Source: Chaetoceros tenuissimus (taxonomy: Eukaryota; Bacillariophyta; Thalassiosirophyceae; Chaetocerotales; Chaetocerotaceae). From it: DNA of 64,000 nt. The DNA is taken from positions 310,001 to 374,000 of the forward strand of contig BLLK01000075.1 in NCBI GenBank assembly GCA_021927905.1, read 5' to 3'. The position numbers and the translations under genes are program-made. Below, piece after piece: positions 9,767 through 19,475 of this stretch (position 1 is its first letter; each line of letters starts with the position of its first letter). The notes under the pieces are model-generated. The model searched no databases, was not told the DNA's origin, and saw only the letters and a program-made list of their open reading frames with translations.

Positions 9767-10747
9767 CTATTTCAACTTTGCATATCCAACAAGCTCATAC
9801 GACTCCCCTTCAGCATCATAATCAAAAGGCCTATACCAAACCCTCCCTTGAGCGCTCAACAGCAAATCTTGATTGATCCCAAAAAGAACCTTACCAATAC
9901 TTTCTACAGTCGGCACCTCCCTTGCAAACGTTTCCTTCATTTGCATAATTTTATTATATTCCTCAATGGATTCTTTGAATATCAAGAGTTTACGAAATAC
10001 ATTAGTGGTAGCTTGCATATCCTCCAATGATTTCGATTGATACGAGTAATAATTTTGTAAATCGAGTGTATACTCTTCCTGCGTCTTTTTGAATTCCTGC
10101 AAAGAATTTTGATGAAGCATTGAAAAGGAAAGGTAAACATTTCCCGCTGGAAGAATAGCATCATTTCTCTCTACGTTTTGAAATAAATGAAAGCCTAACA
10201 CTAGTGTCCCTACAGAGTTGTCCTTGTTCCAAATCATTTGCCAACTTGCATTTTCAAAAGAAACAGATTGTACTCCTTGTAGAGAAGAATACGTTCCTTC
10301 CTTTAGTATCTTGCATTGATGGACATCACTCGAGCACTCACTTTGAGAAGAGAGTGGTGTATAGAAATACTGACCGTTGCAAGCAGTAGCAACAAGACTG
10401 GTTTCATTCCATAATTGGAATTTGAAATTTTGAATGCAGAGTCGAGAATAATTTGGATTGAATCTATCATCGATACATTCTGGAATGTCTAAATCTACAT
10501 TGAGGATAATGTTGGATTGAGCTTTGGAATATTCTTGTAGCTTTGGATGTGCAATCGCAGTAGGTTTGTCGGTGCTGAGGGAAGGGACGAGAGAAGAAAG
10601 AGATGGCATTCCATTTGGAATTCCTAAAAAGGCAGAAGCAAGACTTGCTTTGTATAGAATCGAGAGGAACGGTAAGAGATACTTGATCATCATTTGAATT
10701 GAAATTGAGTGAGCGATGGCTTCTTGGTCAAAGGTATTTTTATGCAA
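9767..10747 (-). CDS. Predicted plastid-targeted protein of unknown function
   Basis: 326 residues. A hydrophobic segment (MMIKYLLPFLSILYK) is followed by SLASAFLGIPNG. This fits the diatom bipartite plastid presequence: signal peptide, ASAF motif cleaved before Phe, then a Ser/Pro-rich, acid-poor transit peptide. The likely start is therefore the MetMet at about residue 19 (near 10690) rather than the first Met. The mature part has paired Cys and a strand-rich look with a conserved-looking end (QGRVWYRPFDYDAEGESYEL), but I do not recognise the fold. Function unknown. Confidence 0.6.
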   Translation of the reverse strand: MHKNTFDQEAIAHSISIQMMIKYLLPFLSILYKASLASAFLGIPNGMPSLSSLVPSLSTDKPTAIAHPKLQEYSKAQSNIILNVDLDIPECIDDRFNPNYSRLCIQNFKFQLWNETSLVATACNGQYFYTPLSSQSECSSDVHQCKILKEGTYSSLQGVQSVSFENASWQMIWNKDNSVGTLVLGFHLFQNVERNDAILPAGNVYLSFSMLHQNSLQEFKKTQEEYTLDLQNYYSYQSKSLEDMQATTNVFRKLLIFKESIEEYNKIMQMKETFAREVPTVESIGKVLFGINQDLLLSAQGRVWYRPFDYDAEGESYELVGYAKLK

Positions 10748-11051
10748 TCGATTGGATGCAAACTCTTGTTCTGATGTTTCAATTTGAAAAAGTTTTGATG
10801 CCGAAGAATTTTTCTCAGATGAGAAGCGTTGAGAAAAGGCCTTCTGTCAGATGACGCTCCTTAGTGCACCAAGTCGATAGGGATATGAAAATCGGAAGAG
10901 CATTGGATACTATTCAAATGAATTACGTATTAATTTTTGTAAAAGAACAATAAAGACAAAAATAGTTCACTGGTAGAGTTAAAACTATTTTTATACATAA
11001 TATATACAATAATGGCTAGAGGAGTTACTTCAATCTTTTCTCTTCCACCTC

Positions 11052-12044
11052 TCATTTACCTGGCTGTTTGTCAATTTCACTAAATACAAGCTCTGTCTTG
11101 GCCTTATTCATGGCATAAAACTTACCACTCTCACTTCCTTTCCCAACATCATCAAACAAAAGACGCATAGCAGCTTCAACTCCTTGTTTAGGAGTTTGTG
11201 CACCAGTTTCTTTAATATCTTTTCCCTTGTATCGATCCATTTTCAAAATCAAATCACTATATACAAGTCCAGGATCGACGGAATTGATTCGTAAATTTGG
11301 ATACTGACGTGATAATAAAAGCATATATGCATCTGCAAACATTTTAGCTAATCCATACATGTGAAAATCAGGAGCAGCAACTGCAAACGGTCCGCCTGAA
11401 AACCCAATCTCTTCAAAGGCTGTTGGTTGATCTTGTTCCTTTACAGTGTCGCAAATGTTCAAACATTTTTCCATCATGGTTTTAATTTTGTCCCAAGTCA
11501 ATGCAGGATCTTGTAGCAATTGTTGATGATCTGTACTTGCATATTCATGCATGAGAGGTCCTAATCCACTCGATACGACAATCATTCTTCCATCATTTTG
11601 CATGAGTGGTAACAGACCATCCAACACTCGATAGACACCGGTAGTGCATACATTTAATAATTCTGAAAGTGGATATCCCCACAAAATACCAGCATTGCTT
11701 ACTACTCCGTATAATTTCTCATTGCCTAGAATTTCCTTGACAGATTCAATAGCTTGTGATACAGAAGATGCATCTGTCACGTCTAATTGCACCACATGGA
11801 TTCGGTTACTGTCACATACTTTTGATAATTCTGTAGCAGCTGCTTCACCTCTGGATAAATCTCGACTACAGAGAAACACACATGTATCGTCGTGTTCGGT
11901 TAAAATGCGTTCGCACAAAGCATATCCTTGACCCTTGTTAGCTCCAGTGACTAGTATTGCTTTTTGTGGCGATGACGCTGCAAACGCTACGACTAGAGAT
12001 ATGCACGAGAGGAGAGAAAGTAGTGTTATGTATGAAGTTGTCAT
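11052..12044 (-). CDS. Short-chain dehydrogenase/reductase, carbonyl-reductase-like
   Basis: 330 residues. The Rossmann nucleotide site TGANKGQGYALCERIL lies at about residue 33, followed by NAGILWG and the catalytic Ser and YxxxK pair (YGLAK). The glycine motif and overall order match carbonyl reductase (CBR)-type classical SDRs, which reduce carbonyls with NADPH. The N-terminus is a signal peptide (TLLSLLSCISLVVAFAAS); VVAFAAS resembles a loose ASAF-type site, so plastid or endomembrane targeting is possible. Substrate unknown. Confidence 0.8.
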   Translation of the reverse strand: MTTSYITLLSLLSCISLVVAFAASSPQKAILVTGANKGQGYALCERILTEHDDTCVFLCSRDLSRGEAAATELSKVCDSNRIHVVQLDVTDASSVSQAIESVKEILGNEKLYGVVSNAGILWGYPLSELLNVCTTGVYRVLDGLLPLMQNDGRMIVVSSGLGPLMHEYASTDHQQLLQDPALTWDKIKTMMEKCLNICDTVKEQDQPTAFEEIGFSGGPFAVAAPDFHMYGLAKMFADAYMLLLSRQYPNLRINSVDPGLVYSDLILKMDRYKGKDIKETGAQTPKQGVEAAMRLLFDDVGKGSESGKFYAMNKAKTELVFSEIDKQPGK

Positions 12045-12513
12045 TTTAGATTGAAAAGAAACGAACTATGCCAAAGATTTGCAAAGCAGTTGGTCTGTTG
12101 TTGCTCATTATTGCCTCAGCAGTAAAATGTAAAATGCGCGGCAATCAAAGATTTTGTCGCAGAATAGGCCATTTTCAGTTACTAATGTTTGCTTCTCATT
12201 TTGTTTCTTCCCCATTTGAGGAAAACATGATTTTTTCTATTATTTATTTATTCATTTATTCTGCAGTGCTTTTGCATTTTAATTCTTTTGCAAATAAAGT
12301 GTGCAATCAAATTTCTATTTCTATTTCGGTAGATGTCAAATTTTGAAAAAGTCGTATAGGCTATTTCCATCACATTTTGAGTTCTCAAAATCTTTCTACT
12401 CCCGTATTTGTCCAATAAGTAATGAAGAATCCATAAAAATCTTGTTCATTCTCTCAAGTTTACGCTTTTGCATCATAATTTCCAAGTCTATTCAGCACAT
12501 AATAGACAATTCC
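12045..12513. other. Divergent spacer between SDR and sulfotransferase-like genes
   Basis: About 470 AT-rich bases between divergently transcribed genes, so it should hold both promoters. Frames read through it on the plus strand, but their composition (many Phe, Tyr, Ile, Lys) looks non-coding. Confidence 0.5.
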
Positions 12514-13344
12514 ATGAGCAAAGTCGAAGTCCAGAGTAGTCAACCAAGCAAACAGATAAAGATCATATGCGCTGGTCTTGGACGCACTGGAACATTAAGT
12601 CTAACAGAAGCGCTTCAAATCCTAGGCTATAACCCCTACCACTATATTGATTTCAACCATGCCTCTGCATGGGAAGAATTTGTAGATGGCAGGACATCTC
12701 GTGATAATTTCTACACTACAAATGCAAACGACATTATTGATCTCATACTTCACGATGGCTATGATGCTGTATTGGAAAATCCAACATGTGAAATCTTTGA
12801 GGATATTTTGAAACGTTTCCCTGATGCAAAAATAATTCTTACCGAGAGAGATACTCCTGAGAAGTTTGAAGCAAGTTGGAAAGTTTTAATGGATACTATG
12901 CTCTTGACAGAGCTGCCCTTTTCTTGGAAGTATCCTTCCTTCTTTCAATGGATTCCACTTTTTCGTATTCTCAAGAAAGTAAGATGCTTCATGGGAACTA
13001 CACATTTGAATTTAAATTATGGTGCATTGACTCATGGATGGAGACAGAAACCAAATGGATGGCTTGCAGAACAGTATGTGAAACATAATAAATACGTCAT
13101 GGACCATATTGACAAGAAGCAACTGTTGGTTTTCAATGTGAAGGAGGGATGGGATCCTTTGTGTGATTTCTTGGATTGCCAAGTCCCGAAAGATATATCG
13201 TTTCCTCATAGCAAGGTAAATGATGCAAAAGCATTGAGACGGATGAGGCGCATATTTCAAGCATCTGTTTATGGATGGATACCTCTAGGTATCTTGACTG
13301 TAGCTGGGCCGTATTTCTTCTTTCGGAGAAGTGAAATAAAATAA
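12514..13344 (+). CDS. P-loop sulfotransferase-like protein (Sulfotransfer_4 type) with C-terminal anchor
   Basis: From the chosen Met (MSKVEVQ) the protein has 276 residues. The phosphosulfate-binding P-loop is AGLGRTGTLSLTEALQILGY near residue 18. The family's later blocks are present: YDAVLENP, FPDAKIILTERD and the region ending FNVKEGWDPLCDFL. A hydrophobic helix at the end (WIPLGILTVAGPYFFFRR) is a probable tail anchor. Upstream in-frame codons were excluded because their composition is non-coding. Known members of this family in marine protists lack a defined substrate, so the reaction (PAPS-dependent sulfation) is inferred. Confidence 0.75.
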   Translation: MSKVEVQSSQPSKQIKIICAGLGRTGTLSLTEALQILGYNPYHYIDFNHASAWEEFVDGRTSRDNFYTTNANDIIDLILHDGYDAVLENPTCEIFEDILKRFPDAKIILTERDTPEKFEASWKVLMDTMLLTELPFSWKYPSFFQWIPLFRILKKVRCFMGTTHLNLNYGALTHGWRQKPNGWLAEQYVKHNKYVMDHIDKKQLLVFNVKEGWDPLCDFLDCQVPKDISFPHSKVNDAKALRRMRRIFQASVYGWIPLGILTVAGPYFFFRRSEIK

Positions 13345-13352
13345 ATAGCTTT

Positions 13353-13583
13353 CTAAAGAGATTGTCTACCAATATACGCAACAGATCTTCCATACTTGCA
13401 AACTATCTTCTGTCTATGTCTCTCGATAACTTCAATATTCCTCTTCCTTTCGAAAATGACAGCAGGCATGTAAGCAGCTATCACACTGAAGCTATTTTCG
13501 AAAGTCAATATTGCCCCTTTGACACCAACCTCACTTTCCATGATAAGTTTCAGAGCTATACCTTCCGGTGTTCGGGTTTGCAT
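13353..13583 (-). CDS. Small hypothetical ORF or exon relic
   Basis: 76 codons with protein-like composition (EGIALKLIMESEVGVKGAIL, then VIEEHR-like charged helix). It lies tail to tail with the sulfotransferase-like gene. An opposite-strand frame over the same bases looks less protein-like. I do not recognise it, and it may be a fragment. Confidence 0.25.
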   Translation of the reverse strand: MQTRTPEGIALKLIMESEVGVKGAILTFENSFSVIAAYMPAVIFERKRNIEVIERHRQKIVCKYGRSVAYIGRQSL

Positions 13584-14578
13584 GAAGTCTATTGCTTTTT
13601 ACTTCGATACAGTCTAATCATATAATTTTCTCACAATGGTAATTAGTTCTATCGCTGGAAATTCCGTAGAAGAAGAGAATGCTCAAGCGTCTAGTCCTCT
13701 TTTTGATTCCGAAGGGAATGGAGATAAGGACAGATCAGATGAAATAGAAGAACTTGAAGTTGATGTGAACTTGCATATGCTCGCAACTCATTCCATTATC
13801 TTTGATCCTTGTCATCGCCGATCTCATCTTCGACTAGGGATATCACTGTTCGTCCTTTTAGTGCAAATATTTGCAGCAATGCAATTAACATTGGATCTCT
13901 TTCATCCTAAATGTAGTGTTCACGATGATTGTCCAATTGGAACTTATTGTGGATATCGCAAACAAAGATTCAATTCCATTGTTTCGATTGTGGCAATGGA
14001 TTGCAAGATGGGCTAGGAGAACAGTTGTTGAAAAAATATATAATCTTGAACTACACACATGATTTCAATGAAACAGTTGTTTTCATAGATACAGGGTTTA
14101 TTTCTCGAAATGTCTCATGCCTTAATCAGCTCAGAGCCGACAGAGAAATCAGTTATCCATGGTCTACATCGAAAATGCATCCATGGGATGTTCACGATCA
14201 CTCAAATATCCGTGGAGAAGGATATAGAATTGCAAATATGTATCAGCATGGGAATTACGCGCATTATATTTGCACAATTGTGCATCATTGTATGCAGACA
14301 AAAGTTTTCGAAGACAAGTGTGATTTTGTTCGCATAAACAGAGACTTCTTAGATTTCACCTCTGGCACATTCTTCTTTTTTGTATCGATCTTGCTAGCCA
14401 CAATCATTTATAAGGATATCTCAGCTTCGAGGACTGAAGAAAGATATCTTCGTTTGGCCCAAAAATACAACTATGAAAATGCTGCTAAGAAATCCTTTAT
14501 GGTTTACATAATGACGAGTCTATTGATTCTCCGACGACTTGGACTGCCTGTGTTAGTTGTTCAAGCTGCCATTTCCCT

Positions 14579-14590
14579 AATGGCTGTAGA
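14579..14590 (+). repeat. Left target-site duplication of LINE
   Basis: AATGGCTGTAGA, identical to bases 17802-17813. Flanking bases differ on both sides (T...T here, G...G on the right), so 12 bases is the full duplication. A perfect copy points to a recent insertion. Confidence 0.9.
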
Positions 14591-17500
14591 TAAATAAATA
14601 AGCGTTATACAGTTAACCTATAGAACCGGTTCTAGGATCAGTAGGTAGTACTGCCACCCGGCCCGCAAAAGAGTGGAGTGGATTTTGTAATCTGCTGCTC
14701 CGCAGCATGATTGGAAAAATTCCGGAAGGAAAGTGTTATTGGTGACGGATTACTGAGAGAAATGTGTTGTGATAAGCGCTGGTCCTACGAATTTACAAAC
14801 CAGTCCATATGATTTTAGCCAGTTCCGACGGAAGACTTGCTAAAGAGTGGTATGTGTGAGTGAATAATGTTCGAAATGCTGGGATAGAAGGATGGCGCTT
14901 TGCAAAGATTACTTCCAGTTTGTCAAGTAGATTTTCCCTGGCAGCACGATAGTCGGAGTCCTCTTTCGATGCATGGTGGCACTCATTTCTAATCTGCCAT
15001 CGGTTTAGACTAATGTGGAGAACATGACATAGCAATTTCTTGGTCCATATTTTTGCAGAAAGGTGCTGCGGTAACTTCTCATCAGAGGCTGCTGCAAGCT
15101 GTGCGTAATGAGATTCCATTGCTGCTTTCCATTTGTTGCTCAGATTGCCCAGTAAGAAGTGACTCCAGCCGATCTCTTCTTGATCACAATAAGCTTCGAA
15201 TGCAAGTTCTTCTTGTTCAGATTCACCGCAGAAGACTATTGGGTTACCATGGCAGAGTACCGAGCGAAGCCCCAGCAGAATCATATGACAAATTGGCTGT
15301 GGAGTCTTGTACCTCTTTAAGAATCTGTCGAGCCGACGGAGTTCAGTGTTGGTTTTAGAGTATCCAGGTTGGCAAGGACAATGGAGAAAATGGTGCTTGT
15401 CATCTATGTCTCCACAACCAAGTGGGCAGCTGTCGTCCTCCAATTCGAAGTCCTCCTTTCCATTTGATTCGAATATATTTCTGCGCTCTCTCGTGTACTG
15501 CTATCCATACCGCAGCTTGAGGACATTTGTGCGTACTTGCTGGGAGAGTCCCTTGAGATAAGCCTCCAGCGAGTCCCAGTCGACTTTGGAGAAAACATAA
15601 TCCATCCATTCATACTTAGTAAGTAGATATCTCTTCAGTGGTTTTCCAGTAATTGATTTTCTAAGCGTGGCTGCCACGTTGGAGTAGACAATCACACCGT
15701 CTATCTTTATCTGGAAATCTTGATCTTCAAAGTCGGGGACAGGAGGTATTGCACTTGTTCCATCTCTGACTGCATCAGCTCGTTTGTCCATCCGTACATT
15801 CATCTGTGCTTCATATGGAAGTAGATGAAAAGGAGTCTTGTCGTCCTGATGAGATTTGACATGTGCTGTGACAATCTTCAAAGGGATGTCCTTCCTCGCC
15901 ATAGCCATTAATTCCCAGGAGTCTCTGTCTGTAGCATCTGAACCAGCGGATGCTGGGAAGGAGGGTGTGAGGGATAACCGACGAAGACTTTCCGTATTGT
16001 CGTATCTGAAAATGAGTCGGGAGTCTGACGATTGTATGTTGTATACCACTATTGCTGCTTTGAGGATATTCAAGGCTGCCACTATCGAAAAGCTTTCAGG
16101 TCTGAGTGACACGAGGCCACTGCTGTTGCTACTGGTCTTAGCTCCGCCATGGATCCCCAATGACTTTGAGTTCTCACAAATTGCTGGTTTGATCGCGTAG
16201 TAGTGTGCACCTTTACCATTCTTGACTGTGCCATCGCCGAATATTTCAATATCCTGATCGTTCTCCAGATATACACGAATACTATTGATGTCGCTTTCGT
16301 CCCACTCCGTACACTCTTCACCCAGGATATCTTTAATGTGCTGTGGCTGTCTTGACAAATATTCTTCAACCGAAGGGGGTACACCATCTGGCTCTGTGGT
16401 TGGAATAGGTTGATCAGTCGGCCTGAGTGTAGTGAGTACTTCTCTGTCACCAGTGATGAATGCTCCTTGAAGGCATTTCTTCCAAGCATCAATCGCTGTT
16501 ACATTTGGTCTTTCTCGCATTGGATAAGACTCCGTGGTCTCGCATCTCTGGTCTGCTTCATAAATACACTTATCAATCTTTCCATCCTCATCAATAATGT
16601 CACTGAGGAACGTACATTGAAGGAACAGTCGTACCTCGTTGGCATTGTGCAATTCATTTGATGTGATTCTTTGAGGCGTGTTTCTTCTCCTCTTACGAAG
16701 GGAAATGAATGCGTCCATGAGTGACTGATCATTGGCTTTCGATGACATTGGATCCCAAAAATGTTTACTCCGCAGTTCGATGCCATACTTATGTACCTTC
16801 TCCCAAAGGAACATGATTTGTGAGTTCTGCATGCGGTAGTCAAAGTCAGATGGAGGGAGTGCGAAGAATTGAGTTGAAGTGCCGAGGAATCTCTGATGTG
16901 CTGCGATTAAATGCACAAACTGTTCACCAATTATATCCATTTTGCGAATCGATGTCATCATGTCTACTAGTTGCAAAACGAATTGTTCTACTTTCACATC
17001 AATGATTTGATTGCCTCCGAGAGCATATGGACCGTGGACCACGGCTCTTGGAAAATTACGATTGAATCCCATCTTAGGTAGTATCGCTCTGAGGAATGGG
17101 CTTTGCAGTTGATCACACTCTTTATCCGTGAATGTTGTGTGATGTAATGGATAACTGATAGTAGGCTTGTAGCGCGTTGAATATAGGAGATGAGAGTCAT
17201 TCCTGTCCAACGTGCAGGTGTGAACCTTGGAGGCCATGCTTTTCATTTGCTTTACTCTATGCTTGTACTCGTCTCTCCAATTCCCGTTGCCTGCTGCTCT
17301 AACACCGAGATATCTTTCTCCTTCATAAGGCTCTATTCTACGGATATTAATTCTAGCTGCCTCTTGATCGAATGGTTGTAAGCTGATGTCACCTGGTTCT
17401 TCCTCGATCTTCTTCAGCACAACCTTGCTTCTCCCTTTTTCAAATATAGTTTTGTAAAGTAAGAAGACAATAACACATTTGTCAATAGCCAAGTCTCCAC

Positions 17501-17801
17501 CTGATGCGTTGAGTAAGTTCTGCCAGAGTTGTAGTTTCCTCGTCACAGTAGGCACCGCTGCAATAAAACAGTTACTTGACAGTAGTACAAAATGAATGAT
17601 GTCATCGATGAATGCATTTCCATCTCTAGAGATTGTGTCACTACCATTCGGGTGTTTGAATTCATATGACTGAGTTTCCCTTGCGAGAATATCCTTATTC
17701 AATCCGTTGGTATCGTTTCCATGCTGTGGACCATTCCCCGAGCCTTGTCCTATGCCACCATAGTTCCTATTCTTCTTGTCGAATTTGAGGCTCCTCTGGT
17801 G
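14591..17801 (-). mobile_element. 5'-truncated LINE (non-LTR retrotransposon) with RNase H
   Basis: The element runs on the minus strand between perfect 12-base target-site duplications. Its 5' end begins inside the reverse transcriptase (GGIGQGSGNG, then the FIDD catalytic box), typical of incomplete target-primed reverse transcription. It continues with RNase H and a C-terminal zinc finger, then about 200 bases of 3' UTR ending in a (TTTA)-type tail. Apart from the truncation, one stop is visible, at 15501-15503, where the frame before and after is the same. Order and variable-length duplication support a LINE rather than an LTR element. Confidence 0.88.
14793..17801 (-). CDS. LINE ORF2 remnant: RT C-terminal part, RNase H, zinc finger
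   Basis: Reading on the minus strand: a partial RT palm with FIDDIIHF, thumb-like region with RRIEPYEGERYLGVR and LPKMGFNRNFPRAVV, then a linker. The RNase H domain has catalytic-type acids in IFGDGT, RPESFSI, RYDNTES and KSHQDD. After the TAG at 15501-15503 the same frame resumes with a zinc finger (DDSCPLGCGD...KHHFLHC) as in other LINE ORF2 ends. A Trp codon changed to a stop would explain the TAG. The RT lacks its N-terminal motifs because of 5' truncation, so the copy cannot be autonomous. Confidence 0.8.
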
Positions 17802-17813
17802 AATGGCTGTAGA
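17802..17813 (+). repeat. Right target-site duplication of LINE
   Basis: AATGGCTGTAGA, the exact partner of 14579-14590, followed by the resumed host reading frame (GCCAATGAAGCC). Confidence 0.9.
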
Positions 17814-18776
17814 GCCAATGAAGCCCACACAGATTTTGCTCAATGCTCTCAGTGTAGCATTTATTCTTGAAGCTGATGATTTTATTGGCACAATATTTGT
17901 ACCAAATGGGAAAATCAGCAGCATCAAGAATGCTTACGAGGTATTTTACAAAAAACATACTGTATCTCTCAAGAAGCTCAGAGCAGATTTCATTGGAGAT
18001 TATGTAACTGCTGTATTGAACGGTCTGATGTTACTATTTGGCGTCTTCAACATTGAATCTGTCGCTCGTATTGGATCTTTCACTGCAAAAATGACAGGAT
18101 TTAGTGAATATACCTCAGGTTACTCTTGCTATGATGTAATGATTGGAATAGCTTCTCTGGCGTTTTTGACATTTCTAATCATCGAATTAAGTCTGGCTAT
18201 TGTTAAAACTTGCGTACAGGAATATTCTTGTTCTAGCATAAGATGTTGGGACGACATACTAAACCATCTGGCAGCATTCACTTTAGGTCTTTTAATGACA
18301 AAATTTTGTTTCACAGTCCAAGGGCTTTTGGAAGAAAACTGGTTTGAATTCGTGAAGATACTAGGGTCCGTATTCGCAGCTTATGTGTTGCTAATATATC
18401 CGGGTTTGTACTTCTCACATATTTTTGTAAACGACCCCAGATGTTGTAGGTTTAAGTGCTGGCCTAAGAATGAGGCAGAAGAGGAGGAGATTGACGCATG
18501 AGCTTTTCTCTTCGAACTCTACTTCACATTTTACTTTTCATATTTACATCACCTCGAAGAAAATCATCTCGATAAAAATAATGGACCAATAGATAAACAA
18601 AGTGATTTTTAAACTCCAACGAAGTTTATATTTTTTCAATTGTAACACGAAATCAAATTTGAATAATCCCAAGCCGATATGGATGACATTGGATATTAAT
18701 GACGTCATAAAAAATGCATCATATGATTCCAGAAGCACACACACAGATATTTGTTGCTTTCATTACATTTTCTAAA

Positions 18777-19454
18777 ATGAATGAATCTACAGCAAAATCT
18801 AACTCTCACCACGAAAGGAACAGCAGCAAGAAAAAGATTGCTCTTGGACTTACCGCTGCATCTTTCGTAGCAACTGTAGGGCTTATCAGTCCATTCATAA
18901 CGATGCAACTAAGATCATCTCTACCGTACATGGCAACACCTCGACGAAAAATCTTGGCAGCTCTCAAGGAAATTTCAAAACGAAAAGAATCTCAAAGTAG
19001 TGCACCTAATCAACAGTTTAAATATTATGATTTAGGAAGTGGAGATGGAGAAACAGTCCTTGCTGCAGCTAGTACGGGATGGAAAGCAACAGGTATTGAA
19101 TTAAATTCAACATTGTGGGGCATCTCTTCTCTAAGACGATTATTCTCTCCTTTGTCTATAAGATCTAGGAGTGCATTTATTTATGGTGATATATGGAAAA
19201 ACTCAATTCGTGATGCAGATGCCGTCATGATATTTGGTGTAAAGCCTCTCATGCCGGCTATCGCAGAGAAAATTGGAAACGAATGTGATCCTGGTACTTT
19301 TGTCATGGCATATAGATTTCATGTACCTATTTGTAGTTCAGAGCAAGTAAATGAAAAAGGTGAAATACGTGATGGATCATTGGAAGCAGATTTAATTTAC
19401 GATGAAGAAGAAATGAGGATATATCAATTAAGAGATAAGGTCGATAAACGATGA
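18777..19454 (+). CDS. FAM173/ATPSCKMT-like lysine methyltransferase
   Basis: 225 residues from the chosen Met (MNESTAK). After a short N-terminal hydrophobic helix (LGLTAASFVATVGLI) comes YMATPRRKIL, the pre-helix typical of the FAM173 family, then the SAM-binding motif DLGSGDGETVLAAA and GIELNSTLWG, and the later block DAVMIFGVKPLMP. Animal ATPSCKMT trimethylates a lysine of ATP synthase subunit c in mitochondria; the helix and motifs here suggest the same membrane setting. An upstream in-frame Met (18714) would add 21 residues without clear homology. Confidence 0.8.
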   Translation: MNESTAKSNSHHERNSSKKKIALGLTAASFVATVGLISPFITMQLRSSLPYMATPRRKILAALKEISKRKESQSSAPNQQFKYYDLGSGDGETVLAAASTGWKATGIELNSTLWGISSLRRLFSPLSIRSRSAFIYGDIWKNSIRDADAVMIFGVKPLMPAIAEKIGNECDPGTFVMAYRFHVPICSSEQVNEKGEIRDGSLEADLIYDEEEMRIYQLRDKVDKR

Positions 19455-19475
19455 TTATAGTGAACTATAATAAAA

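Larger units (their letters stand above)
13636..18501 (+). pseudogene. Multi-pass membrane protein gene disrupted by a LINE insertion
   Basis: The N-terminal half (13636-14590) encodes a cytosolic segment, a first membrane helix (LGISLFVLLVQIFAAMQL), a Cys-rich extracellular region with CSVHDDCPIGTYC and CFDCGNG, and a second helix. The C-terminal half (17803-18501) encodes more helices and an acidic tail. Between them sits a 3.2 kb LINE. Removing the LINE and one copy of its 12-base duplication leaves one continuous frame through SLMAVEPMKPTQILLNAL. A separate frame change lies in the Cys-rich region (about 13950-14010), so decay went beyond the insertion or an error is present. I recognise a stramenopile membrane-protein pattern but no named family. 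Confidence 0.7.

Noticed and set aside
12301-12513. N-terminal extension of the sulfotransferase-like protein
   Set aside because: In-frame but rich in Phe, Ser and Ile with no conserved motif; the Met at 12514 directly precedes the P-loop region.
15053-16492. Several plus- and minus-strand frames inside the LINE
   Set aside because: Shadows of the LINE ORF, which explains the region with RNase H and zinc-finger motifs.
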